From: a bacterium
GTDB lineage: Bacteria > Bacteroidota > Ignavibacteria > Ignavibacteriales > Ignavibacteriaceae
DNA: 64,000 nt
Assembly: GCA_016716565.1 (NCBI GenBank)
Contig: JADJWC010000002.1
Coordinates: forward strand, 310,001-374,000
Reading direction: 5' to 3'
Shown here: one piece after another, positions 33,805-44,500 of the stretch
How the letters are laid out: the number at the start of each line of letters is the position of its first letter
Position numbering within the stretch: position 1 is the stretch's first letter
Made by a program: the position numbers and the translations under genes
Notes under the pieces: model-generated
What the model was told of the DNA's origin: nothing
The model's database searches: none
The model's input: only the letters and a program-made list of their open reading frames with translations

Positions 33805-34593
33805 TCAAACCATTGCTGAATTCAAAATTAACCTCGCATTAAAAATCTGTGCTGAGGCAATTGAGCCATATATGTTTCCGGCATAGAAAAATGCACCAAG
33901 TCCGGTAAAAATCCAGGCGCGTGTCTGGTGATCAGCTTGAAAATTATCATATGCAAGGAAAGCAAAAAGGCTCGTTATGACTAATGCAGTTACCCCATCT
34001 CCCCATTCTCCGACATACATTTTTCCGCTTCCCGGAATAATCGCCGACATGACTCCTGCAAGTGCGGGATTTTTGTACGGCGGATTCGTTTTCAAATCAT
34101 AAAACATTGCAACAGTTTGTTTTTCACCTTCATCAAATGGTTCGATAAACTTTTCTTTCGATATTGAAAAATTCTCATCATATAATTTTGAGATGATGGT
34201 AAGCTTATTAATTCTTTCTTCGTAGTAACTATCATAGGAGAGTTTATCATTGGGAAACAGCAACTTTGGTTCAATTAATAATTTGTTCTTTAATGATAGT
34301 AAGTACGCATCGGGAAAAAATTTTGATTGAACTGAAATACTACCTAAGATTTCATTCGAATACTGATAGAGATTCAATTCAGAATATCCGAGCATCATTT
34401 TAAACTGAATTGTGTCATTGAGCAGCTGATTATCAAGTAATTCGTATTGCTCAATTGCACGCAAATAATCACCTTCGCAAAAAAGATAATCAGCGAATTT
34501 TTTTATGTTTTCAGGTGAATGAAAATCAAATGAAGGTGATTGAGGAAAAACTGGAAGAGCAATAAGAAAAATAATTGTTAATAGGATTCTCAT
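33805..34593 (-). CDS. exported TPR protein with C-terminal membrane hairpin (paralogue 1)
   Basis: Protein of 262 aa with a signal peptide (about 1-17, ending VFPQ), a TPR-like region (about 25-140; FCEGDYLRAIEQYELL), and a conserved segment PALAGVMSAIIPGSGKMYVGEWGDG preceding two or three hydrophobic helices and a glycine-rich turn. The same architecture is found in the following gene. It overlaps the YidD-like gene by 4 bp, so they are translationally coupled. Role in an envelope complex is inference; no enzyme motif is present. Confidence 0.7.
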   Translation of the reverse strand: MRILLTIIFLIALPVFPQSPSFDFHSPENIKKFADYLFCEGDYLRAIEQYELLDNQLLNDTIQFKMMLGYSELNLYQYSNEILGSISVQSKFFPDAYLLSLKNKLLIEPKLLFPNDKLSYDSYYEERINKLTIISKLYDENFSISKEKFIEPFDEGEKQTVAMFYDLKTNPPYKNPALAGVMSAIIPGSGKMYVGEWGDGVTALVITSLFAFLAYDNFQADHQTRAWIFTGLGAFFYAGNIYGSIASAQIFNARLILNSAMV

Positions 34594-35054
34594 TCATCAT
34601 CAACAATGGATGAAGGAGGCAGATAATTAATTCTTCCCTGATTCAAAGTATAATTCTGCGGTGGATCATAAAAATGACCGGAACTGACTCTCGGATAATG
34701 GTTATGACCCTTTGCCAAATTCATATCACGAGTAAATCGATCAAAGAACATCAACGACGCCTGGAATATGTTTGTCTCTTTAGCTGATTGAAGAAGAAAA
34801 GCAGAACAGGTTGGTCTGAACGGACAATTCTCTCCATCAACATCTGAAATAAAAAACCAATAAGCATTCGCAAGAGACTTAGCCATAAACTCACCAGCAT
34901 TTTCTGACTCGAATGAATAGTTTCTTTTATTGTAATGGATTTGTTTTTCGTAGGAGACATCTGCCTTTTGCCATTTGAGACTTTCAATCTGACAAAAAGC
35001 AGATGTTGTAAAAAGTAGGGAGAGAAGATTTAAAACTAGTTTACTTTGCATCAA
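34590..35054 (-). CDS. YidD-like protein with signal peptide
   Basis: Protein of 154 aa. Residues of about 75-115 carry the YidD core: CPFRPTCSAFLLQSAKETN with both conserved cysteines, then FFDRFTRDMN. Ordinary YidD is a small cytoplasmic-face factor aiding membrane protein insertion and lies between rnpA and yidC. Here the protein has a cleavable-looking signal (about 1-22, ending SAFCQ), an extra N-terminal domain, and sits in an operon with two exported TPR proteins. It is therefore probably a periplasmic relative with a different job. The start overlaps the acyl-CoA dehydrogenase by 14 bp. Confidence 0.75.
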   Translation of the reverse strand: MMQSKLVLNLLSLLFTTSAFCQIESLKWQKADVSYEKQIHYNKRNYSFESENAGEFMAKSLANAYWFFISDVDGENCPFRPTCSAFLLQSAKETNIFQASLMFFDRFTRDMNLAKGHNHYPRVSSGHFYDPPQNYTLNQGRINYLPPSSIVDDE

Positions 35055-36186
35055 GTAGTGACCTTGCTATCACTATTCGCTGAATTTCCGAAGTTCCTTC
35101 ATAAATTTCGGTGATCTTCGCATCACGAAGATATCTTTCAACCAAATATTCCCGCACGTAACCATAACCACCGTGCACCTGAATAGCTTCCAGCGCACAT
35201 TCAACAGCAATCTTTGAAGCGTAAAGTTTTGCCATAGCAGCTTCTGCAAAATATTTTTTGTGAGCATCTTTTAACGCTGCGGCTTTCAGAGTTAATAATT
35301 TTGCAGCGTCAAGTTTCATTGCCATATCAGCAATTTTAAATTGTATTGCCTGAAGATTTGCAATCTCTTTTCCAAAAGCTTTTCTTTCTTTTGAGTATTT
35401 GATAGCAGCTTCGAGTGAAGCTTCAGCAATTCCCAGCGCCTGTGAGGCAATTCCGATTCTTCCGCCATTGAGAGTATTCATCGCAAAATTGAATCCCTTA
35501 CCTTCTTCCCAGACAATATTTTCTTTTGGCACTCTGCAATTTTCAAATGTCAATGAACAGGTATCTGAACTTCTGATACCAAGCTTATCTTCTTTTTTCC
35601 CGTGACCGAATCCGGGAGTTCCTTTTTCAACAAGAAATGTTGTAATCCCTTTGTGACCTTTTGATTTATCAGATTGTGCCATAACCAGATAATAATCGGC
35701 AGTTGTTCCATTCGTAATCCAGTTCTTCATTCCATTCAAAACAAAATGATCTCCATCTTTATCGGCTAATGTATGCTGTTGAGTCGCATCGCTTCCAGCT
35801 TCCGGTTCTGACAAAGCAAACGCACCGAGCTTTTCACCTTTTGCAAGCGGAACCAAATATTTTTGTTTCAGATAATCTGATCCGTATTCTTCCAATCCCC
35901 AGCAGACAAGTGAATTGTTGACGGACATTATCACTCCGACACTCGCATCCACTTTGGAAATTTCTATCATTGCAAGAACATAACTGATTGTATCCATTCC
36001 TGCACCGCCGTAATCAGGAGAAACCATCATTCCTAAAAATCCAAGTTCTCCCATTTTCTTTATTATCTCAGCTGGAAACTCTGCATTGATATCACGCTCA
36101 ACGGCTGAAGGTGCTATTTCATTCTGCGCGAAATCACGAGCGGATTCCTGGATCATCAATTGTTCTTCAGTAAAATCAAAATTCAT
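35041..36186 (-). CDS. acyl-CoA dehydrogenase (short-chain/butyryl-CoA type)
   Basis: FAD-dependent dehydrogenase of 381 aa for fatty-acid or amino-acid breakdown. Family signatures include GAFALSEPEAGSDA (FAD and substrate contact), WITNGTTADYYLVMAQ, GGRIGIASQALGIAEA, and the C-terminal HGGYGYVREYLVERYLRDA with the catalytic glutamate in IYEGTSEIQ. Length fits short-chain or butyryl-CoA enzymes; glutaryl-CoA or isovaleryl-CoA use cannot be excluded. Electron-transfer flavoprotein genes are not nearby. The downstream YidD-like gene overlaps it by 14 bp. Confidence 0.93.
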   Translation of the reverse strand: MNFDFTEEQLMIQESARDFAQNEIAPSAVERDINAEFPAEIIKKMGELGFLGMMVSPDYGGAGMDTISYVLAMIEISKVDASVGVIMSVNNSLVCWGLEEYGSDYLKQKYLVPLAKGEKLGAFALSEPEAGSDATQQHTLADKDGDHFVLNGMKNWITNGTTADYYLVMAQSDKSKGHKGITTFLVEKGTPGFGHGKKEDKLGIRSSDTCSLTFENCRVPKENIVWEEGKGFNFAMNTLNGGRIGIASQALGIAEASLEAAIKYSKERKAFGKEIANLQAIQFKIADMAMKLDAAKLLTLKAAALKDAHKKYFAEAAMAKLYASKIAVECALEAIQVHGGYGYVREYLVERYLRDAKITEIYEGTSEIQRIVIARSLLDAK

Positions 36187-36351
36187 TTTTTACCCCGTTA
36201 ATTTTTATTTGACAAGTTAGATGCATTCTGGAGATGAATTATTTTCCGTGTCAAAAATAATGTAATATGAAATCTCTGGCAAAGAATATTTGTGAGAAAT
36301 CACGGCACCGATAATTTTGTCAGTAGGATACAGATGGACTATTTTTGGAAT

Positions 36352-37416
36352 ATGACTAAAGAAAAACACACGATTAAGGGACTTACACTCAAAGAATTAA
36401 AAGAATATTTTATTTCTGAAGGTGAGCCTGCATTCCGGGCCGAACAGGTCTTCAAATGGATGTACGGGGATATGGTCGATAGCTTTGATTTAATGAGCAA
36501 TCTTCCAAAATCTTTGAGAAGTAAGCTTGAAGAAAATCTATATACGGATACGCTCACTTATCTAACGAGTGAAGTTTCTCCTTCAACTGGAACAAAAAAA
36601 TATATCTTTGAAACAAGCGAAGGAAACAAAATTGAATCAGTTGTTATTCCTGAAAAGAAACGAACAACTCTTTGCATCTCAACACAGATTGGCTGTCCGC
36701 TTGATTGTAAGTTTTGCGCAACAGGATTGATGGGTTACGAAAAAAATCTAACAGCCGGAGAAATTTTCGATCAGTTTAAACTCGCCAGTAAGGATTATAA
36801 AGAAAGCGAGATAACAAACATCGTTTATATGGGTATGGGTGAACCTCTTCTGAACTTTAAAGAAACGGTAAAGTCGCTTGAAATTTTTGCAGAAGAATTA
36901 ACGACAGGAATCAGTCTGAAAAAAATTACTGTATCAACTGCAGGTATTGCACCTAAAATAAAGGAACTCGAGGAAACAGGATTAAAAGTGAAACTCGCAT
37001 TCTCCCTTCACTCGTGTTTTGAAGATATCAGGAATAAAATAATGCCGATAAACAAAAAGTATTCTCTCAAAGAAAACATCGATGCATTAAAAAGTTATGC
37101 GGCAAAGACAAATACTCGAATAACTTTCGAATACGTTATGCTGGATGGAATAAACGATCGTGACGAAGACATTAAAGCACTTGCAAGATTGATGAGCACA
37201 ATTCCGAGTAAGCTGAATATTATTCCTTTCAATTCACTTGAACATATGAATCCTTCCGGATTAGCTGGAAAACTCCGATCAACACCGATGGAGCGAATCC
37301 ACACGTTTGCTGATAAGTTAAGAGAAAAAAACATTACCGTGATGCTGCGAAATACTCAGGGTGATGATATTGCAGCAGCTTGCGGACAATTGGCAACGAA
37401 GTTTCAAATCTCATGA
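36352..37416 (+). CDS. rlmN: 23S rRNA/tRNA (adenine-C2) methyltransferase RlmN
   Basis: Radical-SAM enzyme methylating A2503 of 23S rRNA and A37 of some tRNAs. The cluster motif CPLDCKFCATG (C115, C119, C122 counted from the chosen start), the substrate region MGMGEPLLN, and the C-terminal catalytic cysteine region (AACGQLA) are present. The ATG at 36352 (MTKEKHTIKG) gives a normal length of 354 aa. Frames opening at 36292 or 36334 are possible but add non-conserved residues. It is followed by a TrmH-family gene with a 4 bp overlap. Confidence 0.95.
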   Translation: MTKEKHTIKGLTLKELKEYFISEGEPAFRAEQVFKWMYGDMVDSFDLMSNLPKSLRSKLEENLYTDTLTYLTSEVSPSTGTKKYIFETSEGNKIESVVIPEKKRTTLCISTQIGCPLDCKFCATGLMGYEKNLTAGEIFDQFKLASKDYKESEITNIVYMGMGEPLLNFKETVKSLEIFAEELTTGISLKKITVSTAGIAPKIKELEETGLKVKLAFSLHSCFEDIRNKIMPINKKYSLKENIDALKSYAAKTNTRITFEYVMLDGINDRDEDIKALARLMSTIPSKLNIIPFNSLEHMNPSGLAGKLRSTPMERIHTFADKLREKNITVMLRNTQGDDIAAACGQLATKFQIS

Positions 37417-37961
37417 AAAAACTTACTCACGATGAAATAGCAAAGAACAGAAGCACACTTGATTCTATCCACAAAGTTAAAAAGCTCCCTGTTTATGTTT
37501 TGCTGAACAGCATCAGAAGTTCTTACAACGTCGGTTCAATATTCAGAACATCCGATGGAGCAATGATTGAAAAACTTTTTCTCTGCGGTTATACTCCATA
37601 TCCTCCTCATCCTGATTTACCAAAAGGCAATAAAGATGTATTGAAAACTTCACTCGGTTCAACTGAAAGTGTAAAATGGGAATATATGAAAGATCCGAAA
37701 GAAGTTGTCCGCCAAATGAAAGAGAATGGAATCAAAGTTTGTGCGCTTGAATTAACAAGTAAAAGTTTTCCCTACTATGAATTGAAGAAAGATGTTTTCC
37801 CGGTTTGTCTAGTAATCGGAAATGAAATTACCGGTGTCTCACAGGAAATTCTGGATATGTGTGATTTTTCAATCGAGATTCCACAGTTTGGGATAAAACA
37901 ATCGTTAAATGTTGCAGTTGCGTATGGAGTGACGATTTTTAGATTGAGAGAAATTTTTTAG
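37413..37961 (+). CDS. TrmH/SpoU-family RNA 2'-O-methyltransferase
   Basis: SPOUT-fold RNA methyltransferase of 182 aa. Motif 1 is in NSIRSSYNVGSIFRTSDG, motif 2 in CLVIGNEITGVS, and motif 3 in IPQFGIKQSLNVAVAYGV, which together bind SAM and the substrate ribose. The start codon overlaps the rlmN stop as ATGA, so translation is coupled, and the chosen start avoids the longer overlap. The exact RNA target (a tRNA or rRNA position) cannot be told. Confidence 0.9.
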   Translation: MKKLTHDEIAKNRSTLDSIHKVKKLPVYVLLNSIRSSYNVGSIFRTSDGAMIEKLFLCGYTPYPPHPDLPKGNKDVLKTSLGSTESVKWEYMKDPKEVVRQMKENGIKVCALELTSKSFPYYELKKDVFPVCLVIGNEITGVSQEILDMCDFSIEIPQFGIKQSLNVAVAYGVTIFRLREIF

Positions 37962-37995
37962 TTGTGATTTAGTTTTTTGTGATTTGGAATTTACT

Positions 37996-38652
37996 CTACG
38001 CTGCTGCCGTAAAAAACTCTTCACCATTATCTTTTGTATGAATTAAAAGAAGATTTGCACGAACCATTTTTACGAGTGTTCGTGAAGCTCTTCTTTCCGA
38101 AATGTTAACAAGATTACTTAATTCTTTAACAGAAATTCTTTCGTACAACGATAAATACTCAAAAACTCTTTTTTCAACATCTCCTATCTGGTATTTTTTT
38201 AATGCAAGATTTGAAGAATTTGCCCGAAGGATTCTTACCATCTCTTTACTTGCTGTAACACTTTTATCATTCAGACGGACGAGAACAACTGCTTTGTTAA
38301 TATCAAATTCATTTTCATAATCCTGCAATCGATGCGGCTTGTAATCTGACTCAGGAATGCTGACTACAACAACTTCTTTCCCGTATACTTCAATAAAATC
38401 GATTGAATATTTTAGTGGTGGTTCACAAAAATTGTCTGCGGCATCTTTTATCATTTCCGATTCCGCTTTCTCACTATCTACTCCGACTACCTCCCTGTCA
38501 TCATCAACACCAAAGATCATATACCCGCCTTTTGTGTTTGCAAAAGCAATCATCTCTCTTGCAATCTTTTCTGGTGTTGTAAAATGACGTTTGAATTCGC
38601 ATTGAAGATTCTCCCCTTCTTCAATTAACTCTAACAGATGGCGACGGTTCAT
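37996..38652 (-). CDS. AlbA_2 (Schlafen-like) domain and winged-helix protein
   Basis: Protein of 218 aa. The N-terminal AlbA_2/divergent AAA_4 domain has the signature EGENLQCEFKRHFTTPEKIAREM followed by AFANTKGGYMIFGVDDD; the second half (about 145-215) looks like a winged helix (RISVKELSNLVNISERRASRTLVKM). Such proteins are called ATP-binding or transcriptional regulators, and some related Schlafen-type proteins act on nucleic acids. No target is evident. It is convergent with the TrmH-family gene and has no operon partner. Confidence 0.8.
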   Translation of the reverse strand: MNRRHLLELIEEGENLQCEFKRHFTTPEKIAREMIAFANTKGGYMIFGVDDDREVVGVDSEKAESEMIKDAADNFCEPPLKYSIDFIEVYGKEVVVVSIPESDYKPHRLQDYENEFDINKAVVLVRLNDKSVTASKEMVRILRANSSNLALKKYQIGDVEKRVFEYLSLYERISVKELSNLVNISERRASRTLVKMVRANLLLIHTKDNGEEFFTAAA

Positions 38653-38753
38653 GGTTCAATTAAAATAGATATATGAGATGAACAGTTTTAGATATTAAGA
38701 TAAACTATTAAAGTCAAAAGATTATTTTTTTACTTTTTTCTTTGATCTTGGAA

Positions 38754-41150
38754 CTATCTTCGTCTACGTGGATTCCAAACAGGTTCTTTGTTAACAGGAA
38801 GTTTCTTCTGCTCTGTAACTGTCTCTTTCTGCTCGACTGTCTGCTGTTCATCCTCCAAAGCAACCTGAATTGTATCCTGCTGCGGTACCAAAATTTCTTC
38901 AGGAATTATATTATTTGCCTCCATTGAATCAGATGAGGTCAACGCATTGAGTGAGTCCAGCAAAGCTGTTTCCTGTTTTCTTTTTTCCTGTTTATATGCT
39001 GTGACTTTTGGAGCGACAATCCTTACATACTCTGAAGCGGGGTATTTTGCTATTAAAGTATCGTATGACGTTACTGCCGCTGAATAATCTTTAAGTTCAT
39101 TTTCTTCAATCCATCCGGAAGCATAAATTGCTTTTGGTGCAACTGTAGATTTCGGATACTGCTTCGGGATTTCTTTTAGTTTATCAATTGCCGAGTAATA
39201 ATCTCCTTCCAGCAGAAACTCCTCTGCCAGTTTGTACTCGTCGACTGCAGGATCATAATTCAAATCAATAAGAGGTTTATTCAATTTAACTGCTGCTGCG
39301 TTCACTATGTTTTCATTTTTATAATTTTCGTAGATGATATTAAAAAGGCTGTCTGCACTTTTTTGATTATCCACGGTAAGATAGTAGCTGCCCATCGCAA
39401 ACATCGAAGTCGCATAAAAAGAATTATCGGGGTACTCAGTAAGATTACTGTGGTAATATTTGTATGCTGAATCAGGCAAATCAAATTCGGAGAGAAACAG
39501 ATTCCCAAGCTCAAGCTGATTTTTTGCCAGAAGAGTTTTGAGAGAATCCTCGCTTATTTTAGGTTTCCTCGGAGGATTATTTTTAAACTTCAGTGTATCC
39601 GGTAGTGCGGCGATTAACTGGTTTGCAAGTGCTTCACGCTCACGCTTTTTCTGTTCAAAAATGACTTTCGCGTTCGGATCGAATGTCCTGTTCGTAAACA
39701 TACTGTCAAATTGCGCAACAAGCAGAGAATCTTCCGGCAAGGGATTTCTGATTTTGCTGAAAATTGTATCCCTGTTGATGTACTCAAGTGAATCTTTGAG
39801 ATATACAATCAGCGTATCAGCTACTTTGAGAGAATCCATGAAAAACCCGGTTGTATCACTCTCACCTAAAAGTAATGTTTCAAGTCCCGACCAGCTTTCC
39901 TGAAGTTCTTTAACTTCTGCAATCTCCTCGGCAATTGCTAATGAATCCTGTACATATTTCATTGAATCAAGTGAGAATTGATCCGGGTTCTGTAAATAAA
40001 ACAGTTGCTTGCCATATTTATTCAAATCATTTTTGATTAGTACATACCTACTGAAGAGTCTTTGCTTTTCTTTTGCGGGAAGAATATATTCTTTTGGTAA
40101 AGATGAAGTTGATGCTTTCTGATAGAAGACAGCAGCGCTATCGAGCAACTTTATACCGTGTTCGTAAACATTTCCAATTTCATATTTAGCTGCACCAGCG
40201 ACTGGTGTATTTTTATAAGTCGTATCGACCATTATCAGTTGATTAATCGCAGCTTCATAATTACCAAGAGCATTCTCTGTAATTCCTATTTCAAGATCTA
40301 TATCTGAATATTTATCAGCGTACTTATCTTCTGATCTCATATTAGTGAAAATCTCATAAGCTTTTTCGGTTTCACCGATTGTACGGAGTGCACTGCCAAG
40401 CTTGAGATTAGCGGAGACCTCAAGATCATATGATGGTGAATGCTCGAATACATTTTGAAATGCAACTACTGCACTTTGACTATCACCGATCTGCATATTC
40501 AGGTTTCCGACTTCATACCATAGCTCAGCATTGATAGTTTCATTCTCTGATATTTCCAGAAATTCATTTGCAACCTGTATAGCTGCAGGAATATCTTCAA
40601 TTGTTTTTCTGTACACAATCTCTTCGATATAAGCCTGTTCCATAATTTCTTCTTCATCTTCTTCGATGGCTATATCTCGCACTTCTTTTAATTGCGCCAG
40701 ACCATCGGCATAATTTCTTAATCTCATATCACACTTACCGATCCACAATTGTGATTCAAGAGCATACTCTCCTTCAGGATCGGCAGCAAGAAGCTCTTTA
40801 AATTTTTGTTGTGATTTTAAATAGTTCCTCTGGTAATAAAACGCTTTGCCTAACATCAAAAGTGCTTCATCAACATAAGAAGTAGTTGAATGAAATTGAA
40901 GAATTACAGAACACTTCTCAATTAATTTCTGTACATCTGCATTCGCTGCGGGTGGTATTGCCGGCGGTTCTATTGAAAACAGATCTTTTTTCTGATCTGT
41001 TATCTGCTTTTCAATTTTAGTGTAGAGTTCGTTAGCGTTGTAATAAAGATTAAAGTAGGTAATGAAGTTATCCCAAACACCGCAGCCGGTAAGCAGAATC
41101 AATAAAGGCAGTGTCAGTAGAATTTTTTCTTTTAAGAGATTGGTGAACAT
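38754..41150 (-). CDS. large TPR lipoprotein, possibly type IX secretion/gliding PorW/SprE-like
   Basis: Lipoprotein of 798 aa. The signal ends LLTGCG (lipidated Cys near residue 22), followed by WDNFITYFNLYYNANELY, then many TPR-like helical pairs over the whole length and an Arg-rich C-terminus (NPRRRR). Size, lipoprotein signal and the FNLYYNAN opening resemble SprE/PorW proteins of type IX secretion, but this cannot be proved by eye. The two type IX cargo peptidases at 56.9-61.8 kb make the role plausible. The ATG at 41150 is preferred over a TTG six codons upstream. P-II and secA lie directly upstream. Confidence 0.7.
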   Translation of the reverse strand: MFTNLLKEKILLTLPLLILLTGCGVWDNFITYFNLYYNANELYTKIEKQITDQKKDLFSIEPPAIPPAANADVQKLIEKCSVILQFHSTTSYVDEALLMLGKAFYYQRNYLKSQQKFKELLAADPEGEYALESQLWIGKCDMRLRNYADGLAQLKEVRDIAIEEDEEEIMEQAYIEEIVYRKTIEDIPAAIQVANEFLEISENETINAELWYEVGNLNMQIGDSQSAVVAFQNVFEHSPSYDLEVSANLKLGSALRTIGETEKAYEIFTNMRSEDKYADKYSDIDLEIGITENALGNYEAAINQLIMVDTTYKNTPVAGAAKYEIGNVYEHGIKLLDSAAVFYQKASTSSLPKEYILPAKEKQRLFSRYVLIKNDLNKYGKQLFYLQNPDQFSLDSMKYVQDSLAIAEEIAEVKELQESWSGLETLLLGESDTTGFFMDSLKVADTLIVYLKDSLEYINRDTIFSKIRNPLPEDSLLVAQFDSMFTNRTFDPNAKVIFEQKKREREALANQLIAALPDTLKFKNNPPRKPKISEDSLKTLLAKNQLELGNLFLSEFDLPDSAYKYYHSNLTEYPDNSFYATSMFAMGSYYLTVDNQKSADSLFNIIYENYKNENIVNAAAVKLNKPLIDLNYDPAVDEYKLAEEFLLEGDYYSAIDKLKEIPKQYPKSTVAPKAIYASGWIEENELKDYSAAVTSYDTLIAKYPASEYVRIVAPKVTAYKQEKRKQETALLDSLNALTSSDSMEANNIIPEEILVPQQDTIQVALEDEQQTVEQKETVTEQKKLPVNKEPVWNPRRRR

Positions 41151-41193
41151 CGCACCCGAAACTATCAAAGATTAAATAAAACAAAAAGGCAAT

Positions 41194-41532
41194 TTACAGG
41201 GCGTCCTTACCCGATTCACCGGTCCTGATTCTTACCACATCTTCAACATTGTAAATGAATATCTTGCCATCGCCAACCTGACCTGTTTTAGCCGTTTTTA
41301 ATATTGCATCGACAATTTTTTCAACTTTCGAGTCTTCGATTACAACTTCAATTTTTATTTTCGGAACGAATTCAATCCTGTATTCACTTCCGCGGTAAGT
41401 TTCTGTGTGACCTTTCTGTCTGCCGTAACCTCTTACTTCTGAAATTGTAAGTCCACGTATTCCAATTTCAACAAGAGCTTCTTTTACTTCTTCAAGCTTG
41501 AACGGACGGATTATTGCTTCTATTTTTTTCAC
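41194..41532 (-). CDS. glnB: nitrogen regulatory protein P-II
   Basis: Trimeric 2-oxoglutarate/ATP sensor of 112 aa that controls ammonium assimilation. The T-loop shows GRQKGHTETYRGSEY with Y51 as the uridylylation site. The B-loop KTAKTGQVGDGKIFI and C-terminal VRIRTGESGKDAL are complete. GlnK and GlnB cannot be told apart; no amtB is next to it. Its partner enzyme glnE lies about 4 kb away, divergent, beyond secA. It begins 9 bp after secA. Confidence 0.95.
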   Translation of the reverse strand: MKKIEAIIRPFKLEEVKEALVEIGIRGLTISEVRGYGRQKGHTETYRGSEYRIEFVPKIKIEVVIEDSKVEKIVDAILKTAKTGQVGDGKIFIYNVEDVVRIRTGESGKDAL

Positions 41533-41541
41533 AGAGTTCTC

Positions 41542-44500
41542 CTATTTGCCGTGACACTGTTTATATTTTTTCCCACTACCGCAGGGACATGGATCATTCC
41601 TTCCGACTTTTTCAGCAATCTGAATCGGCTGCATTTTCCCGGCAACCTGAGCAGAACTTGGTTTTTGCTGAAGACCAATATTCGTCGTAACTGCTTTACT
41701 TTCTGTCATTCTTGTTACAGGCTGCCTTCTCTGCTGCTGAACTTCTCCCGGTGCGTGCGGGAAAAACTTAAATGTGAACGATACAACATCATTTCTTATT
41801 TGTTCAAGAAGAGAAACAAAAAGTTTGAATGATTCACCTTTGTATTCAACAAGCGGATCCTTTTGTCCGTAAGCACGAAGTCCAATTCCTTCTTTCAAAT
41901 CGTCCATTTCGCGCAAGTGTTCTTTCCATTTTGTGTCGATTACACTAAGCATTGCGTATCGTTCAAGTCTTGCCATTAATTCAGAACCGAGCATTTGCTC
42001 CTTTTTATTATAGAATTCTTTTGCAGCGTTCAGGAGTTTTTCTTTCAATCCATCTTTACCGAGCTTTTCAAATTCTTCCGGTTCAACTTTAACATCAACG
42101 AGCAGCTTCATCATCAGCTCTTCTCTGATCTGGTCTGCTTCAACATTTTCAAAATACATATCGACTAATGCGGTGATGTATTCATCGAGCAAATCGAAAA
42201 CTTCACTCTTAAGTCTATCGCCCTGCAGAGCACGGTTACGCTTTGTGTAGATAACTTCCCTTTGCGAATTCATTGTGTTATCATATTCAAGCAAACGTTT
42301 GCGTATTGAGAAGTTATTCTCTTCAACTTTCTTCTGTGCTCTTTCAACTGAACGGCTGATCAAAGGATGCTGGATTACTTCGCCTTCTTTCAATCCCATT
42401 CTTTCCATAACGGACGAAATACGATCTGAGCCGAATAATCTCATCAAGTCATCTTCAAGCGATAAAAAGAATTTGGAAGTTCCCGGATCGCCCTGTCTTC
42501 CTGAACGACCGCGAAGCTGACGATCGATTCTTCTTGACTCGTGTCTTTCGGTTCCGAGAATATAAAGTCCACCTCTGTCTCTAACTCCTGCACCAAGTTT
42601 AATATCAGTTCCTCTCCCTGCCATATTCGTTGCAATAGTAACAGCACTTATCTCACCTGCGTGTGCAACAATTTCTGCTTCACGTTGATGCTGTTTTGCG
42701 TTCAAAACATTATGCTGAACTCCTTTTCGCTTCAGCATTCTGCTGATAGTTTCTGAAACTTCAACCGAAGTTGTTCCAACAAGTACAGGTCGTCCTTCTT
42801 TTTTCAGTTCTTCAATTTTTTCTATTACTGCGTTATACTTTTCTCTTTTTGTTTTATAAATCGAATCATCTGTATCATCTCTAATACAGGCCTTGTGAGT
42901 AGGAATCACTACTACTTCAAGATTATAAATCTGGAAGAATTCATTCTCTTCAGTTTCTGCGGTACCTGTCATACCGGCCAACTTTTTATACATCCTGAAA
43001 TAATTCTGAAGAGTAATCGTCGCAAGCGTCTGCGAATCTCTCTGAACCTTCACATTTTCTTTTGCTTCAATCGCCTGATGTAATCCATCACTATATCTTC
43101 TTCCGGGTAAAACGCGACCCGTAAACTCATCAACGATTGCAATCTTTCCATCCTCAGTTACAACGTACTCAACATCTTTGTCGAATAAAGTATAAGCCTT
43201 CAAAAGCTGGTGAAGTGTGTGTATCCTTTCACTCGCTTCAGAATATCTTGAATAAAGAGCATCTTTCTTTTTAATTTTTTCTTCTTCAGATAGATTCGGA
43301 TCGTTTTCAAACTTGCTTATTTCTGTTCCGAGATCGGGAAGTACGAAGAAATCTTTTTCCATTCCGCTTCCCTGCGCAAGCTCTTCCCGTCCTTTCTCTG
43401 TAAGGTCAATACTGTTGTTCTTCTCATCGATTACGAAGTAAAGTTCATCATCAATGATGTGCATATTCTTTGCTTTTTCCCGAAGATATTCAAGCTCAGT
43501 TTCCTGCATAAGTTTTTTGTTGGAAGCTTCACTAATTACTTTCATCAGTTTGTTGTTCTTCGGCAAGCCTCGATATGCTCTGAAAATATGCACGCCTGCT
43601 TCAGGAGTTGCACCTTGTTCTTCGAGAATTTTTTCTGCTTCAGCTAACATGCTTGCAACTAAATTCTTCTGCTTTTTAAAAATCCTTTCAATCCTTGGTT
43701 TCATTTCCATAAACTTATGATCGTCAACATCAACCGGACCGGAGATGATCAGCGGCGTTCTTGCCTCATCAACCAAGACCGAGTCAACTTCATCTACAAT
43801 TACAAAATTATGTCCGCGCTGAACCTGTCCTTCCTTATCAATTGCCATATTATCACGAAGATAATCGAAACCAAATTCATTGTTGGTTCCGAAGGTGATA
43901 TCGCGGTTATAAATTTCTTTTCTTTGTCGCGGATCCATCGTGTTGAGAATACAGCCGACTGTGAGTCCGTGAAATTTATAAATCTCACCCATCCACTCGC
44001 TGTCACGTTGGGCAAGATAATCGTTTACAGTTACAAGGTGAACTCCTCTGCCGGTAAGAGCATTAAGATAAACTGGAAGTGTTGCGACAAGAGTTTTACC
44101 TTCACCGGTGGCCATTTCAGCAATCTTTCCCTGATGCAAAACCATTCCTCCAATTAACTGAACATCATACGGAATCATGTCCCAATGAATTTTGTTTCCG
44201 ACGACTGTCCAGGTTTTACCAACCAATCTTTCGCAGGTTGATTTTACAACTGCAAAAGCTTCCGGAAGTATTTGATTTAGTATCTCTTCATATTCTTCGT
44301 CGAGTTTTTCATTCAATGCATCGAGTTCATCATAGACTGCAATTCGATCAAACTCCTCATCACTCTGGAGTTTTTCTCTTAGTTCAGCAATTTGTTTTCT
44401 TGTCTCAGCGGTGTGTTCATTTATTTTATCTTTGAATTCCTGTGTTTTTGCTCGTAATTCATCATCGGAAAGTGGCTTAAGCTTCTCATATTCCTGGTTA

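Noticed and set aside
43717..44157. 146-codon reading frame antisense to secA
   Set aside because: Covered by the highly conserved secA coding sequence; no ribosome-binding site and no recognisable domain.
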